NCBI GenBank assembly: GCA_034769895.1
Contig: CM068372.1
Location: forward strand, 373,631,258-373,695,257
DNA length: 64,000 bases
Reading direction: 5' to 3'
Source of the DNA: Magicicada septendecula
Lineage: Eukaryota; Arthropoda; Insecta; Hemiptera; Cicadidae
In this document: positions 10,827 to 24,369 of the stretch, one piece after another
Layout: each line of letters opens with the position of its first letter
How positions within the stretch are numbered: position 1 is the stretch's first letter
Notes under the pieces: generated by a model
What the model was told of the DNA's origin: nothing
The model's database searches: none
What the model saw: the letters and a program-made list of their open reading frames with translations, nothing else
Position numbers and translations under genes: made by a program

Positions 10827-12054
10827 TACTCCATATCCCCAACTGATTCGTTCCCTCTTAGTCGTACTGGTTCATTAACAAAGTACTGGTTGACTTTTCT
10901 CAAAGTAATGGTTGCGTATTTCTACAATACAATATGCATCACCCACCAAAATCATACATGGATTACATAAAATACAAATCTTATACTAACAACCTTATTA
11001 TAGGATACATACTAAAAACAAAATATATTATTACCTTTAAAAAAATAGAATCTATGAACATTAAAATTTTAATCTCAATTATCCATTACCCAAACCTTTT
11101 CCATATTTACCTGTTATTATCCATTCTATTATTATTACATTATTCAATCCTCTGTCACGCAATTCAAAACAAAATAAATTTAAATTCATTATTAAAATTC
11201 ACCTTTTCAATTAATTTAATTCCTGCTCAAATTTAATTTAATTTAATTTAATTCATCAACTCCTAATTATATCAATCTCATTTGTTCAAGACAATTTCAT
11301 TTACTTTAATTACCTTTTTCAAAATGATTCTACATTAACATGAAAAATTACCATCATTTCTTCACATCTGGTATTTCTTTTGTTTCATAATAGAATTTAC
11401 TCATGGCAATGATTCATCAAAATAAAACAGTTATCAACTCGATCATGACTGTAAACATTAGTCACACAACAGACAACATACCTGTTTACATCCACAGTTG
11501 TATACAATGCTTGTTTTATAAACAGACGCAGCCTCAACATTCCTGATTACATTACAACTTCCTTCAATTTCCGGTTTCTATAAATCTTGTAATTCTTTAG
11601 TTACATTATTTAAAACACACAATGCAAAATAAAATTCATTAGTACCTCTTGTTCCTTAGTTAGCAAAATAAAATGTTAATATTTATTATTATACCCTTCA
11701 TTCTTATTACAAACATGTGTTACACATCAGCTATAATATACATTCCAACAAGATAATTTTGACATAATACATTTAACACTAACACATTTATTTACAAATC
11801 TTCGTCATAATTTTACTATTTACCACACTTCGTTACCTAAATAAGCCAAGTAATTACCATTAACTCAAATAATTTACATGTTCATTCATGTATAGTCTAA
11901 CCCCCGTCATCGAAAATTAATCTTATTTTCACAGAACACATTTCATTTTTATTTACATTCATCATACGGCTATTTTTTGTGTTATAACAATAAGAATTTG
12001 TTTTTTCCATTGTACCATAATAATAATGCATAGGGTTACCCCCCATTATTACTT

Positions 12055-13356
12055 TTACCCCCCCATTATTACTTTATCATAAATCATGTCTACATTAGTA
12101 TTTTTTGTCCCGTCTCCGTTGGGATTCATTGTTACACCCAGGTGAGTTACCTCATTATCACACTTATCAGCTACTACAAGAACACTAATTCTCCCCACAG
12201 GTAAATGTTTATCATTATCAACTACACTATACTCATTGTTAGCTACTGCACCAGGTAAGTCTTTATTATTGATAATAATTCTCTCATTATTTAACTCCTT
12301 AATTAATCCTTCATAATCTCCACTTAACCTGAACAACTCTAAAACTCTATTTCTTTCTTTATTATCACTCTCCCGACCCAGTTTCATATTCTCATTCCAC
12401 ACAGAGGGCAATACCACTTTATTATTTAAACACCATCTGGCTGTACCAGATATACACAAAAATCTATTTTGACCATCTGCCGACCCATTGTCGCCCAAAT
12501 GTCCTAGTGAGGATCTCTTATCCCTATAAACAACTTGTGAAATCTCTGCTTCACATTTAACCCCATAAAAATTTGCCCCCTGTTCTCCCTGTACAATTAA
12601 ACTATTTCTATACTCCCTTTCTAAATCATTACAATCTGTAACTAGCAATCCTCAAACCTCAACTAATTTTCTACTCTTAATATCACTACCACTATTACTC
12701 AATCTATCACTATTATTTTCATTCAATAATATATCACTCTTGTTAGCGTCATCATAACTAACATTATTATTCACCTTGTTTACTGTTACTTCCTTGTTTC
12801 TATTATCATTAGCACATAACTTACCATCATAATTACAGTTTTCTGTCACCCTTACACTCTCAGTATTATAACCATTGTTTACTTGTTTTGTTGAATCTAT
12901 CAACTTATCCCATTTTTTGTCACTTTCGTCAAAACGTTTATTTAATTCACCGAATTTAATCTCGTTGGTGTCAAAACGTTTGTTTATATTGGTAATTATT
13001 TCATTGAATTTAGTTTCAAATTTTTCCTCACTATTGTCTAAGCGATTATTTAAGGCATTTAATTTAACGTTAAGTTCATTAAAATTGGTTTCGAGTTTAT
13101 TACTTCGTTCATCAAATTTATTACATAACAATGTGTTGTGTTTTTCGAACATTAGTTGTATCATGTTCAGTATATCGTTATTGTCACCTTGTTTGTTTTG
13201 GATAGGCGTTGAATGAATCCTAGCGCCTGCCATTATCATGGACTCAGTTAGGCTTATTTCGTTTACTACCGTTTCGGTTACTATTTTATTTACTTGATTT
13301 TCAGTACTAGTACTAGTTAACTCAACATTGTTGACTTTATCACTATTGTTTTCCAT
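12055..13356 (-). pseudogene. Family A gag-like gene, unit 3 (nonsense)
   Basis: One TGA at about 12649-12651 replaces an arginine codon just after the segment RKLVEV. The rest is open (234 aa before, 197 aa after). It ends MGG after a run of seven G. Confidence 0.75.
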
Positions 13357-13504
13357 TTTTATATTATTGTTTACTTATACACTTATGCTTACTAAACTAC
13401 ACAATCGCCCTCACTCCCAAATAATCCTTGTCTGCAACTTAATTAGGTCTGATATGTGTGATTAAACTAAATCACACAAATCGTCCAACTGTTTCGGGCG
13501 CCAG

Positions 13505-14591
13505 TGAAACAATATTGTTTTTATTTCATATAATAAAATATTCGAGTCCCTGTTCGGGCGCCAGTGAAACAATATTATTTCCATGTAATTAATAATATAA
13601 TATCTTACCTTCGGGTTCTCCTCCAGGGTCTTACAGACGAAAACAGCTGCAGACAAGATTATCTGGGTTTAAGTTACGAAAAAATAGCATTAACACCAAT
13701 TTTTCGTATTCTAAAACAACTAGTTTTTTTTAATGCAATATTTGCTTTCACTTTACATTTACACTACACTTTCAATAAAAAACGAGAAGGCATGAATACT
13801 TAATCAATTAATATAAACTAATATGAAAATGACTTAACAATAACGCAATATAACAATGACTTAACCAGCACTTTGCAACACTCTCTTACTCATACTCTTT
13901 ACATTTCTTTTTGTTTTTTAAAAACGCCGTTATTATAGCTCTGTATTTGTATTTATTTTATGGTTTTGTGGTATTGTTCTGATAATGTCATGAAAGGTAC
14001 TTAACACATCCACGGCGTTCCTAACTGCTTCCTCACCGCCTCGTGTGGTTAGCTGTTTCGGGTCACTTCAAAATGTTATTTCAATAGTTCATAAATTCTT
14101 TACACTGCCGCGACACACTCCGTCTTATTTAATTTACCATGGCTTTAAGTTATACTTTACACTTTTGTAACATTTTGTCGGCCGACTTTAATTTGCTCGA
14201 ACACTAATAGTTTTTTAATTATTTGACCGCTATATAGTTTACACATTTTAATAGTTGTACTGGATAGCCGAATTTATTTATGGCCTATCTTACACGTCCG
14301 TGGCCACTGTTTTTATTTTAACTTATAGATGACTGCCTGCTTAGGGTAACCGTCTGCCGTCTGATGCAAACACTGGTGATAAAGTGTTCCTACTGTGATT
14401 TACACAGAGACTGAGCTGGCAAGTTGTTGCGTAATACATCTGGGCTGGGCAGACTCAGACATTAAACATAAACAGTCTACCATAACATTGTATGTCACAA
14501 TGGGGCACCTCACAGGCCTAACTGCCTAACTGCTTTCAAATTAAAACTGAATTGAATTATTCTTTCTAGCATACAATTCTGTACCGTTACA
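13505..14591 (-). repeat. Family A LTR 4
   Basis: 1087 bp. It carries a small local rearrangement near 14516-14530, where 'gtgaatcc' of the other LTRs is replaced by repeated 'cctaactg'. Confidence 0.85.
13546..13563 (-). promoter_or_regulatory. Embedded tRNA-Lys primer-binding site, LTR 4
   Basis: Exact 18-nt site as in LTR 2. Confidence 0.75.
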
Positions 14592-14648
14592 ATACACCCC
14601 CCCAATGAGAGGTTTTATGCCGAAGTATAAAAACTGACATTGCCTAAC

Positions 14649-14867
14649 CTAAGAGGACCAGTGAAGATATGGCGCCGCAACCCCCCTTAAACCCTTACTA
14701 AAATCATGGGTACTTACCCCCCTAGTCTGGTGGCTGCGGCTGCACCCATCCGACCTTACTGGACTTCTCTGCTCGAGATCCCAACACCATAAAATCAGAT
14801 AGGTGCCTGCCACAGTATCACCTGACTCTGTAACATTTAAGCAAAATATTAACAAATGGCCTTCCAT
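14649..14867 (-). CDS. Conserved 72-aa ORF, unit 4
   Basis: Same product as at 2528-2746; ends YLHWSS as in unit 5. Open. Confidence 0.3.
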   Translation of the reverse strand: MEGHLLIFCLNVTESGDTVAGTYLILWCWDLEQRSPVRSDGCSRSHQTRGVSTHDFSKGLRGVAAPYLHWSS

Positions 14868-17263
14868 TACTCCATATCCCCAACTGATTCGTTCCCTCTT
14901 AGTCGTACTGGTTCATTAACAAAGTACTGGTTGACTTTTCTCAAAGTAATGGTTGCGTATTTCTACAATACAATATGCATCACCCACCAAAATCATACAT
15001 GGATTACATAAAATACAAATCTTATACTAACAACCTTATTATAGGATACATACTAAAAACAAAATGTATTATTACCTTTAAAAGAATAGTATCTATGAAC
15101 ATTATAATTTTAATCTCAATTATCCATTACCCAAACCTTTTCCATATTTATCTGTTATTATCCATTCTATTATTATTACATTATTCAATCCTCTGTCACG
15201 CAATTCAAAACAAAATAAACTTAAATTCATTATTAAAATTTTCCTTTTCAACTAATTTAATTTCTGCTCAAATTTAATTTAATTTAATTTAATTCATCAA
15301 CTCCTAATTATATCAATCTCATTTGTTCAAGACAATTTCATTTACTTTAATTACCTTTTTCAAAATGATTCTACATTAACATGAAAAATTACCCTAATTT
15401 CTTCACATCTGGTATTTCTTTTGTTTCATAATAGAATTTACTCATGGCAATGATTCATCAAAATAAAACAGTTATCAACTCGATCATGACTGTAAACATT
15501 AGTCACACAACAGACAACATACCTGTTTACATCCACAGTTGTATACAAGGCTTGTTTTATAAACAGACGCAGTCTCAACATTCCTGATTACATTACAACT
15601 TCCTTCAATTTCCGGTTTCTATAAATCTTGTAATTCTTTAGTTACATTATTTAAAACACACAATGCAAAATAAAATTCATTAGTACCTCTTGTTCCTTAG
15701 TTAGCAAAATAAAATGTTAATATTTATTATTATACCCTTCATTCTTATTACAAACATGTGTTACACATCAGCTATAATATACATTCCAACAAGATAATTT
15801 TGACATAATACATTTAACACTAACACATTTATTTACAAATCTTCGTCATAATTTTACTATTTACCACACTTCGTTACCTAAATAAGCCAAGTAATTACCA
15901 TTAACTCAAATAATTTACATGTTCATTCATGTATAGTCTAACCCCCGTCATCGAAAATTAATCTTATTTTCACAGAACACATTTCATTTTTATTTACATT
16001 CATCATACGGCTATTTTTTGTGTTATAACAATAAGAATTTGTTTTTTCCATTGTACCATAATAATAATGCATAGGGTTACCCCCCATTATTACTTTTACC
16101 CCCCCATTATTACTTTATCATAAATCATGTCTACATTAGTATTTTTTGTCCCGTCTCCGTTGGGATTCATTGTTACACCCAGGTGAGTTACCTCATTATC
16201 ACACTTATCAGCTACTACAAGGACACTAATTCTCCCCACAGGTAAATGTTTATCATTATCAACTACACTATACTCATTGTTAGCTACTGCACCAGGTAAG
16301 TCTTTATTATTGATAATAATTCTCTCATTATTTAACTCCTTAATTAATCCTTCATAATCTCCACTTAACCTGAACAACTCTAAAACTCTATTTCTTTCTT
16401 TATTATCACTCTCCCGACCCAGTTTCATATTCTCATTCCACACAGAGGGCAATACCACTTTATTATTTAAACACCATCTGGCTGTACCAGATATACACAA
16501 AAATCTATTTTGACCATCTGCCGACCCATTGTCGCCCAAATGTCCTAGTGAGGATCTCTTATCCCTATAAACAACTTGTGAAATCTCTGCTTCACATTTA
16601 ACCCCATAAAAATTTGCCCCTGTTCACCCTGTACAATTAAACTATTTCTATACTCCCTTTCTAAATCATTACAATCACTAACTAGCAATCCTCTAACCTC
16701 AACTAATTTTCTACTCTTAATATCACTACCACTATTACTCAATCTATCACTATTATTTTCATTCAATAATATATCACTCTTGTTAGCGTCATCATAACTA
16801 ACATTATTATTCACCTTGTTTACTGTTACTTCCTTGTTTCTATTATCATTAGCACATAACTTACCATCATAATTACAGTTTTCTGTCACCCTTACACTCT
16901 CAGTATTATAACCATTGTTTACTTGTTTTGTTGAGTCTATCAACTTATCCCATTTTTTGTCACTTTCGTCAAAACGTTTATTTAATTCACCGAATTTAAT
17001 CTCGTTGGTGTCAAAACGTTTGTTTATATTGGTAATTATTTCATTGAATTTAGTTTCAAATTTTTCCTCACTATTGTCTAAGCGATTATTTAAGGCATTT
17101 AATTTAACGTTAAGTTCATTAAAATTGGTTTCGAGTTTATTACTTCGTTCATCAAATTTATTACATAACATTGTGTTGTGTTTTTCGAACATTAGTTGTA
17201 TCATGTTCAGTATATCGTTATTGTCACCTTGTTTGTTTTGGATAGGCGTTGAATGAATCCTAG

Positions 17264-17267
17264 CGCC
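17264..17267. repeat. Target duplication CGCC, left
   Basis: CGCC precedes the LTR start TGTGACG at 17268 and recurs at 21502-21505 after the LTR end GGCACA. The empty site is seen in the other four units. Confidence 0.85.
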
Positions 17268-18632
17268 TGTGACGATTTTAAATATATCGAAAATCGCACA
17301 AATTAAAATTTTTAATTTTAACAAGTAAGAGTATCATACACCCTTACCTATACCCAGATTCCTGAATCAACTTGAAACTTTCCAGTACCAACACGCCAAG
17401 AAAGGTATTACGTAAAGAATAATAATAATAATTACTTTAATTAAAAAAAATGCGACTATATAAATAAAGAAATTCCTAAGTCATAATAAAGTAAACATAA
17501 AGTATTCACATGCTAATTAATGAATAATTAATAATATATAAAGTACGAACTATTTTCTTAGTGCGTAAATACGCACCAGATTACTGAGCCCTCACCCCTA
17601 AACTATACGCGCATTCGCCAGTAGACCTTCGCCATGACCAGATGTGAGTTTTGGTGTTGTGTACATACACGTAAGTGTATGTCCTTAAAAGTATATCCAG
17701 CGTGAGATGGTTTTATTGTGAATAATGTAGTGTGTAGAGTTAGTGAGAATATACAGAAAGAAAAAGGTAGCCAACACATCTCTTTTTAAAATATAAAATG
17801 TAAGTGTAAGAAATGTAACTACTAGACTTTAGTACTGCGAAGTGAGAACTATAATTAAAATAAAAAAAATGTGAACTACAAAATTCTGGACCAAGGAAAG
17901 TGAAACAACAACAATTGGAACTTCAAGTAAACAACCGATCTTCGTGAGGAGAAATAATCAACCCGATGTAGATTCACCAGGAACAACGTACTCCACCCTT
18001 AGAAGACGACAGGAGATGCCCCAAGGATACAACAACAACATCATATGAAATTCAGGTGATATCAAACCACAACTTTTGTAAATTTCGCCTTAATAAAAGA
18101 AGTAACAAAGAACTTTAAAGAACTTTAGCAATGTAAAGAACAAATTATCAGATTTGTAAATTTTGTCATTTTGTAATGAAGTAATAGTAACCGCAATGTA
18201 TAGATAAATGTAAGATAATAATGTAGAGTATCACCAATATTATTCTTCTAATAATATGGTTGAAGTTTTGATAAATTAATTATTTTGAGAAAGTTGAGAC
18301 CCGGATCCGTGGTATTAAAACTAACATCTATATGAATAAATTTTGAGATAAAACGAATAATATACTTAAGATCTTTGAAGCAGTAAAAGTAGAATTGACT
18401 AAAATAACTTTTCTTTAAAATCAAGCATAATATTTGAATAGCAATAAAGAGATGTTTTCGCTAACACCTAGTGAGTGAATAAATTTATGCAAACCTTGTC
18501 AATTTCCTATATCATAATTGTTTAGTAATTTGTTGGTAAGTGTTTTACTAACAACGGCAGCTAGTTTAATTTACTGGTAAAGAATTGAACTAGTTCCCGA
18601 TGTTTGTGATGTCGTACCAAGCTTTTACAGTA
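17268..18632 (+). repeat. 5' LTR of the inserted non-autonomous element
   Basis: Starts TGTGACGATTTTAAA. It is collinear with 20137-21501 until about 18599, after which the last 30-odd bp differ from the 3' LTR. No primer-binding site follows. The right boundary is an estimate from the 3' LTR length. Confidence 0.7.
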
Positions 18633-20136
18633 CCAAAATTGCGCGACTCTGCTTTGTAAAAAAAATTGTGTATTGTGCTGTTGTTTTAATAATAATTAAG
18701 TATGTCGTGGTACACAAAAATGCACCATTACTACTTTAAAGCAAGAAATAATTATGTTGCTGTTGTTGTTGTAATTTTATAATTCGTTAACGATAACTAG
18801 GACAAACATAAATTTATTCACTCAGAAATAAACAAAAAATAAATGAGTAAAATTTTAATTATATTATAATAATATTGGTATCGCTAGTTTGCCGTATTAA
18901 GCAAGTCATAGCTGGTAAGTATTCAATTCCAAACCAGTCGGTTCATGTTAAATAAGTGTTGTGGAATGTAAACTCTCCCCTTTGTATACACCCTTCTCAT
19001 TCATAACCCCTCCTCCCCATAAGAAAACAAAACCATATTAGACAAGCTCTTTCCTGTTTTGTATTGTCCTGAATTACCACCCTACGCAACTCGACGACAC
19101 CCCAAAACAGCTGACTCTTTGTGCCAATGTTAAATCATTGAACTTTCCGTATATGAAATTTCTCTCTACGATACAATGGTATTATCGTTTTGTTTTGATT
19201 AATTATATATGTCAATACTGAGAATTTAATTGTTGTGAGATAAGTTGTGTTGATTAATTAAGATAAGATTGCATATGGAAGCTTAATATGAAATAAGATA
19301 TAGATATGTGTGTTTAAATAAATTCAAGTTTATAAGTGTTTGAAATAAAATAAATAATAAGTACTTTAAATAAAAAGGTTTAATAATAGCTTGAATAAAA
19401 ATAACGTGTAATAAAAGTGTAAAGTGTAGGAGTAAAATGAGTAAAGAGAAAATAATAATAAAAGTATATTTGAGTCGTGTAAACGCCCGGTCGTGGCCCG
19501 CTTCAAAATAATTCCCCCAGCTTGACAGTAATAGAGACAAACTTGTTCGTGCCGGAAATATTGTAGTAAGCCACCCCTATTGTCTTGAATTGATACCGAA
19601 GTAAACAATGGTGAACCACCCTAGTGTATAATACAATGCGTCCAGTGTTTGACCCCTCTTAGATTGTAACTGCTAATAGTTTAAATGTAAATGAAGATTC
19701 CCGCTTTGTGAAATTCCACGTATCTCAGTAGAATAAGAAATTAGTGTTAAGATAGGATCTAAGGTTGAGTATGGGATCAACTTTAGATTACTGTAGTAGA
19801 ATTAAGAGATATAGGGATCAAGACGTAACACAGTCACAATGGCGCCGCACTTAAAGAAAGTTCTTTACAAGGGTTAAAGAAAGTGCAGAAAGCTAACCAA
19901 TATAGTTAGAGTATGCAAGGTAATCAGTCGGGCCACTATATTGTGAAGTTACGGGAAACTAAGAGTAACAAATAGATTAATAGATAAGTAATATCTATTT
20001 ATATGTAAATAATATTAAGGTAAATGTTAAGAAACGAGAGAAAGGGAATTTCACGAAAGAAAAAAATATAATTGTGTTTATTAGATTTTCTATTATTACA
20101 CCCCCCCCCCGTTTTTCATAGTTAAGTGCAGGAGGC
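18633..20136 (+). other. Internal region of the non-autonomous LTR element
   Basis: AT-rich and non-coding as far as I can see. It contains a C run (about 20101-20110), then 'gttaagtgcaggaggc' before the 3' LTR, a plausible polypurine tract. Confidence 0.5.
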
Positions 20137-21501
20137 TGTGACGATTTTAAATATATCGAAAATCGCACAAATTAAAATTTTTAATTTTAACAAGTAAGAG
20201 TATCATACACCCTTACCTATACCCAGATTCCTGAATCAACTTGAAACTTTCCAGTACCAACACGCCAAGAAAGGTATTAAGTAAAGAATAATAATAATAA
20301 TTACTTTAATTAAAAAAAATGCGACTATATAAATAAAGAAATTCCTAAGTCATAATAAAGTAAACAAAGTATTCACATGCTAATTAATGAATAATTAATA
20401 ATATATAAAGTACGAACTATTTTCTTAGTGCGTAAATACGCACCAGATTACTGAGCCCTCGCCCCTAAACTATATGCGCATTCACCAGTAGACCTTCGCC
20501 ATGACAAGATGTGAGTTTTGGTGTTGTGTACATACACGTAAGTGTATGTCCTTAAAAGTATATCCAGCGTGAGATGGTTTTATTGTGAATAATGTAGTGT
20601 GTAGAGTTAGTGAGAATATACAGAAAGAAAAAGGTAGCCAACACATCTCTTTTTAAAATATAAAATGTAAGTGTAAGATATGTAACTACTAGACTTTAGT
20701 ACTGCGAAGTGAGAACTATAATAATAATAAAAAAAATGTGAACTACAAAAGTCTGGACCAAGGAAAGTGAAACTACAACAATTGGAACTTCAAGTAAACA
20801 ACCGATCTTCGAGAGCAGAAATAATCAACCCGATGTAGATTCACCAGGAACAACGTACTCCACCCTTAGAAGACGACAGGAGATGCCCCAAAGGATACAA
20901 CAACAACATCATATGAAATTCAGGTGATATCAAACCACAACTTTTGTAAATTTCGCCTTAATAAAAGAAGTAACAAAGAACTTTAAAGAACTTTAGCAAT
21001 GTAAAGAACAAATTATCAGATTTGTAAATTTTGTAATTTTGTAATGAAGTAATAGTAACCGCAATGTATAGATAAATGTAAGATAATAATGTAGAGTATC
21101 ACCAATATTATTCTTCTAATAATATGGTTGAAGTTTTGATAAATTAATTATTTTGAGAAAGTTGAGACCCGGATCCGTGGTATTAAAACTAACATCTATA
21201 TGAATAAATTTTGAGATAAAACGAATAATATACTTAAGATCTTTGAAGCAGTAAAAGCAGAATTGACTAAAATAACTTTTCTTTAAAATCAAGCATAATA
21301 TTTGAATAGCAATAAAGAGATGTTTTCGCTAACACCTAGTGAGTGAATAAATTTATGCAAACCTTGTCAATTTCCTATATCATAATTGTTTAGTAATTTG
21401 TTGGTAAGTGTTTTACTAACAACGGCAGCTAGTTTAATTTACTGGTAAAGAATTGAACTAGTTCCCGACTTTTGTGTTGTCTTAACAAGGGAGACGGCAC
21501 A
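20137..21501 (+). repeat. 3' LTR of the inserted non-autonomous element
   Basis: 1365 bp, TGTGACG to GGCACA, followed by the CGCC duplication. Confidence 0.85.
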
Positions 21502-21782
21502 CGCCTGCCATTGTCATGGACTCAGTTAGGCTTATTTCGTTTACTACCGTTTCGGTTACTATTGTATTTACTTGATTTTCAGTACTAGTACTAGTTAACT
21601 CAACATTGTTGACTTTATCACTATTGTTTTCCATTTTTATATTATTGTTTACTTATACACTTATGCTTACTAAACTACACAATCGCCCTCACTCCCAAAT
21701 AATCCTTGTCTGCAACTTAATTAGGTCTGATCTGTGTGATTAAACTAAATCACACAAATCGTCCAACTGTTTCGGGCGCCAG

Positions 21783-22866
21783 TGAAACAATATTGTTTTT
21801 ATTTCATATAATAAAATATTCGAGTCCCTGTTCGGGCGCCAGTGAAACAATATTATTTCCATGTAATTAATAATATAATATCTTACCTTCGGGTTCTCCT
21901 CCAGGGTCTTACAGACGAAAACAGCTGCAGAAAAGGTTATCTGGGTTTAAGTTACGAAATAATAGCATTAACACCAATTTTTCGTATTCTAAAACAACTA
22001 GCTTTCTTTAATGCAATATTTGCTTTCACTTTACATTTACACTACACTTTCAATAAAAAACGAGAAGGCATGAATACTTAATCAATTAATATAAACTAAT
22101 ATGAAAATGACTTAACAATAACGCAATATAACAATGACTTAACCAGCACTTTGCAACACTCTCTTACTCATACTCTTTACATTTCTTTTTGTTTTTTAAA
22201 AACGCCGTTATTATAGCTCTGTATTTGTATTTATTTTATGGATTTGTGGTATTGTTCTGATAATGTTATGAAAGGTACTTAACACATCCACGGCGTTCCT
22301 AACTGTTTCCTCACTGCCTCGTGTGGTTAGCTGTTTCGGGTCACTTCAAAATGTTATTTCAATAGTTCATGAATTCTTTACACTGCCGCGACACACTCCG
22401 TCTTATTTAATTTACCATGGCTTTAAGTTACACTTTACACTTTTGTAACATTTTGTCGGCCGACTTTAATTTGCTCGAACACTAATAGTTTTTTAATTAT
22501 TTGACCGCTATATAGTTTACACATTTTAATAGTTGTACTGGTTAGCCGAATTTATTTATGGCCTATCTTACACGTCCGAGGCCACTGTTTATATTTTAAC
22601 TTATAGATGACTGCCTGCTTAGGGTAACCGTCTGCCGTCTGATGCAAACACTGGTGATAAAGTGTTCCTACTGTGATTTACACAGAGACTGAGCTGGCAA
22701 GCTGTTGCGTAATACGTCTGGGCTGGGCAGACTCAGACATTAAACATAAACAGTCTACCATAACATTGAATGTCACAATGGGGCACCTCACAGGTGAATC
22801 CTAACTGCTTTCAAATTAAAACTGAATTGAATTATTCTTTCTAGCATACAGTTCTGTACCGTTACA
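21783..22866 (-). repeat. Family A LTR 5
   Basis: 1084 bp. Shares with LTR 6 the variant 'gcagaaaaggttatc' where LTRs 1-4 have 'gcagacaagattatc'. Confidence 0.85.
21824..21841 (-). promoter_or_regulatory. Embedded tRNA-Lys primer-binding site, LTR 5
   Basis: Exact 18-nt site as in LTR 2. Confidence 0.75.
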
Positions 22867-22922
22867 ATACCCCCCCCAATGAGAGGTTTTATGCCGAAGT
22901 ATAAAAACTGACATTGCCTAAC

Positions 22923-23141
22923 CTAAGAGGACCAGTGAAGATATGGCGCCGCAACCCCCCTTAAACCCTTACTAAAATCATGGGTACTTACCCCCCTAGT
23001 CTGGTGGCTGCGGCTGCACCCATCCGACCTTACTGGACTTCTCTGCTCGAGATCCCAACACCATAAAATCAGATAGGCGCCCGCCACAGTATCACCTGAC
23101 TCTGTAACATTTAAGCAAAATATTAACAAATGGCCTTCCAT
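22923..23141 (-). CDS. Conserved 72-aa ORF, unit 5
   Basis: Same product as at 2528-2746; ends YLHWSS. Open. Confidence 0.3.
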   Translation of the reverse strand: MEGHLLIFCLNVTESGDTVAGAYLILWCWDLEQRSPVRSDGCSRSHQTRGVSTHDFSKGLRGVAAPYLHWSS

Positions 23142-24369
23142 TACTCCATATCCCCAACTGATTCGTTCCCTCTTAGTCGTACTGGTTCATTAACAAAGTA
23201 CTGGTTGACTTTTCTCAAAGTAATGGTTGCGTATTTCTACAATACAATATGCATCACCCACCAAAATCATACATGGATTACATAAAATACAAATCTTATA
23301 CTAACAACCTTATTATAGGATACATACTACAAACAAAATGTATTATTACCTTTAAAAAAATAGAATCTATGAACATTATAATTTTAATCTCAATTATCCA
23401 TTACCCAAACCTTTTCCATATTTATCTGTTATTATCCATTCTATTATTATTACATTATTCAATCCTCTGTCACGCAATTCAAAACAAAATAAATTTAAAT
23501 TCATTATTAAAATTCACCTTTTCAATTAATTTAATTCCTGCTCAAATTTAATTTAATTTAATTTAATTCATCAACTCCTAATTATATCAATCTGATTTGT
23601 TCAAGACAATTTCATTTACTTTAATTACCTTTTTCAAAATGATTCTACATTAACATGAAAAATTACCTTCATTTCTTCACATCTGGTATTTCTTTTGTTT
23701 CATAATAGAATTTACTCATGGCAATGATTCATCAAAATAAAACAGTTATCAACTCGATCATGACTGTAAACATTAGTCACACAACAGACAACATACCTGT
23801 TTACATCCACAGTTGTATACAAGGCTTGTTTTATAAACAGACTCAGTCTCAACATTCCTGATTACATTACAACTTCCTTCAATTTCCGGTTTCTATAAAT
23901 CTTGTAATTCTTTAGTTACATTATTTAAAACACACAATGCAAAATAAAATTCATTAGTACCTCTTGTTCCTTAGTTAGCAAAATAAAATGTTAATATTTA
24001 TTATTATACCCTTCATTCTTATTACAAACATGTGTTACACATCAGCTATAATATACATTCCAACAAGATAATTTTGACATAATACATTTAACACTAACAC
24101 ATTTATTTACAAATCTTCGTCATAATTTTACTATTTACCACACTTAGTTACCTAAATAAGCCAAGTAATTACCATTAACTCAAATAATTTACATGTTCAT
24201 TCATGTATAGTCTAACCCCCGTCATCGAAAATTAATCTTATTTTCACAGAACACATTTCATTTTTATTTACATTCATCATACGGCTATTTTTTGTGTTAT
24301 AACAATAAGAATTTGTTTTTTCCATTGTACCATAATAATAATGCATAGGGTTACCCCCCATTATTACTT

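Larger units (their letters stand above)
17268..21501 (+). mobile_element. Non-autonomous LTR retrotransposon inserted in unit 4
   Basis: 4.23 kb with two direct repeats of about 1.36 kb, TG...CA termini and a 4-bp duplication. The other units supply the empty site, so the boundaries are secure. Between the repeats lie about 1.5 kb with no ORF that resembles a retroelement protein on either strand; two overlapping minus-strand frames near 19283-19608 look incidental. The repeats differ by about 16 small events over 1.33 kb counted by eye, so the element is not brand new. Its size and empty interior resemble LARD/TRIM-type derivatives. The plus orientation is inferred from the purine-rich 'gtgcaggaggc' before 20137. 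Confidence 0.85.
16096..21634 (-). pseudogene. Family A gag-like gene, unit 4 (split by an LTR element, plus frameshift)
   Basis: The gene begins at 21634 (MENNS...). It is interrupted after about 43 codons by the LTR element at 17268-21501 with a CGCC duplication, and continues from 17267 to 16096. A second lesion is a missing C at about 16614-16618, which shifts the frame near the EQGANFYG segment. An apparent ATG at 17324 lies in the inserted LTR and is not a gag start. Confidence 0.8.

Noticed and set aside
10934..11236. 100-aa hydrophobic plus-strand ORF repeated in units 3, 4 and 5
   Set aside because: Broken in units 1 and 2, antisense to the element, with AT-rich composition that readily gives hydrophobic frames. 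No start context or homology.
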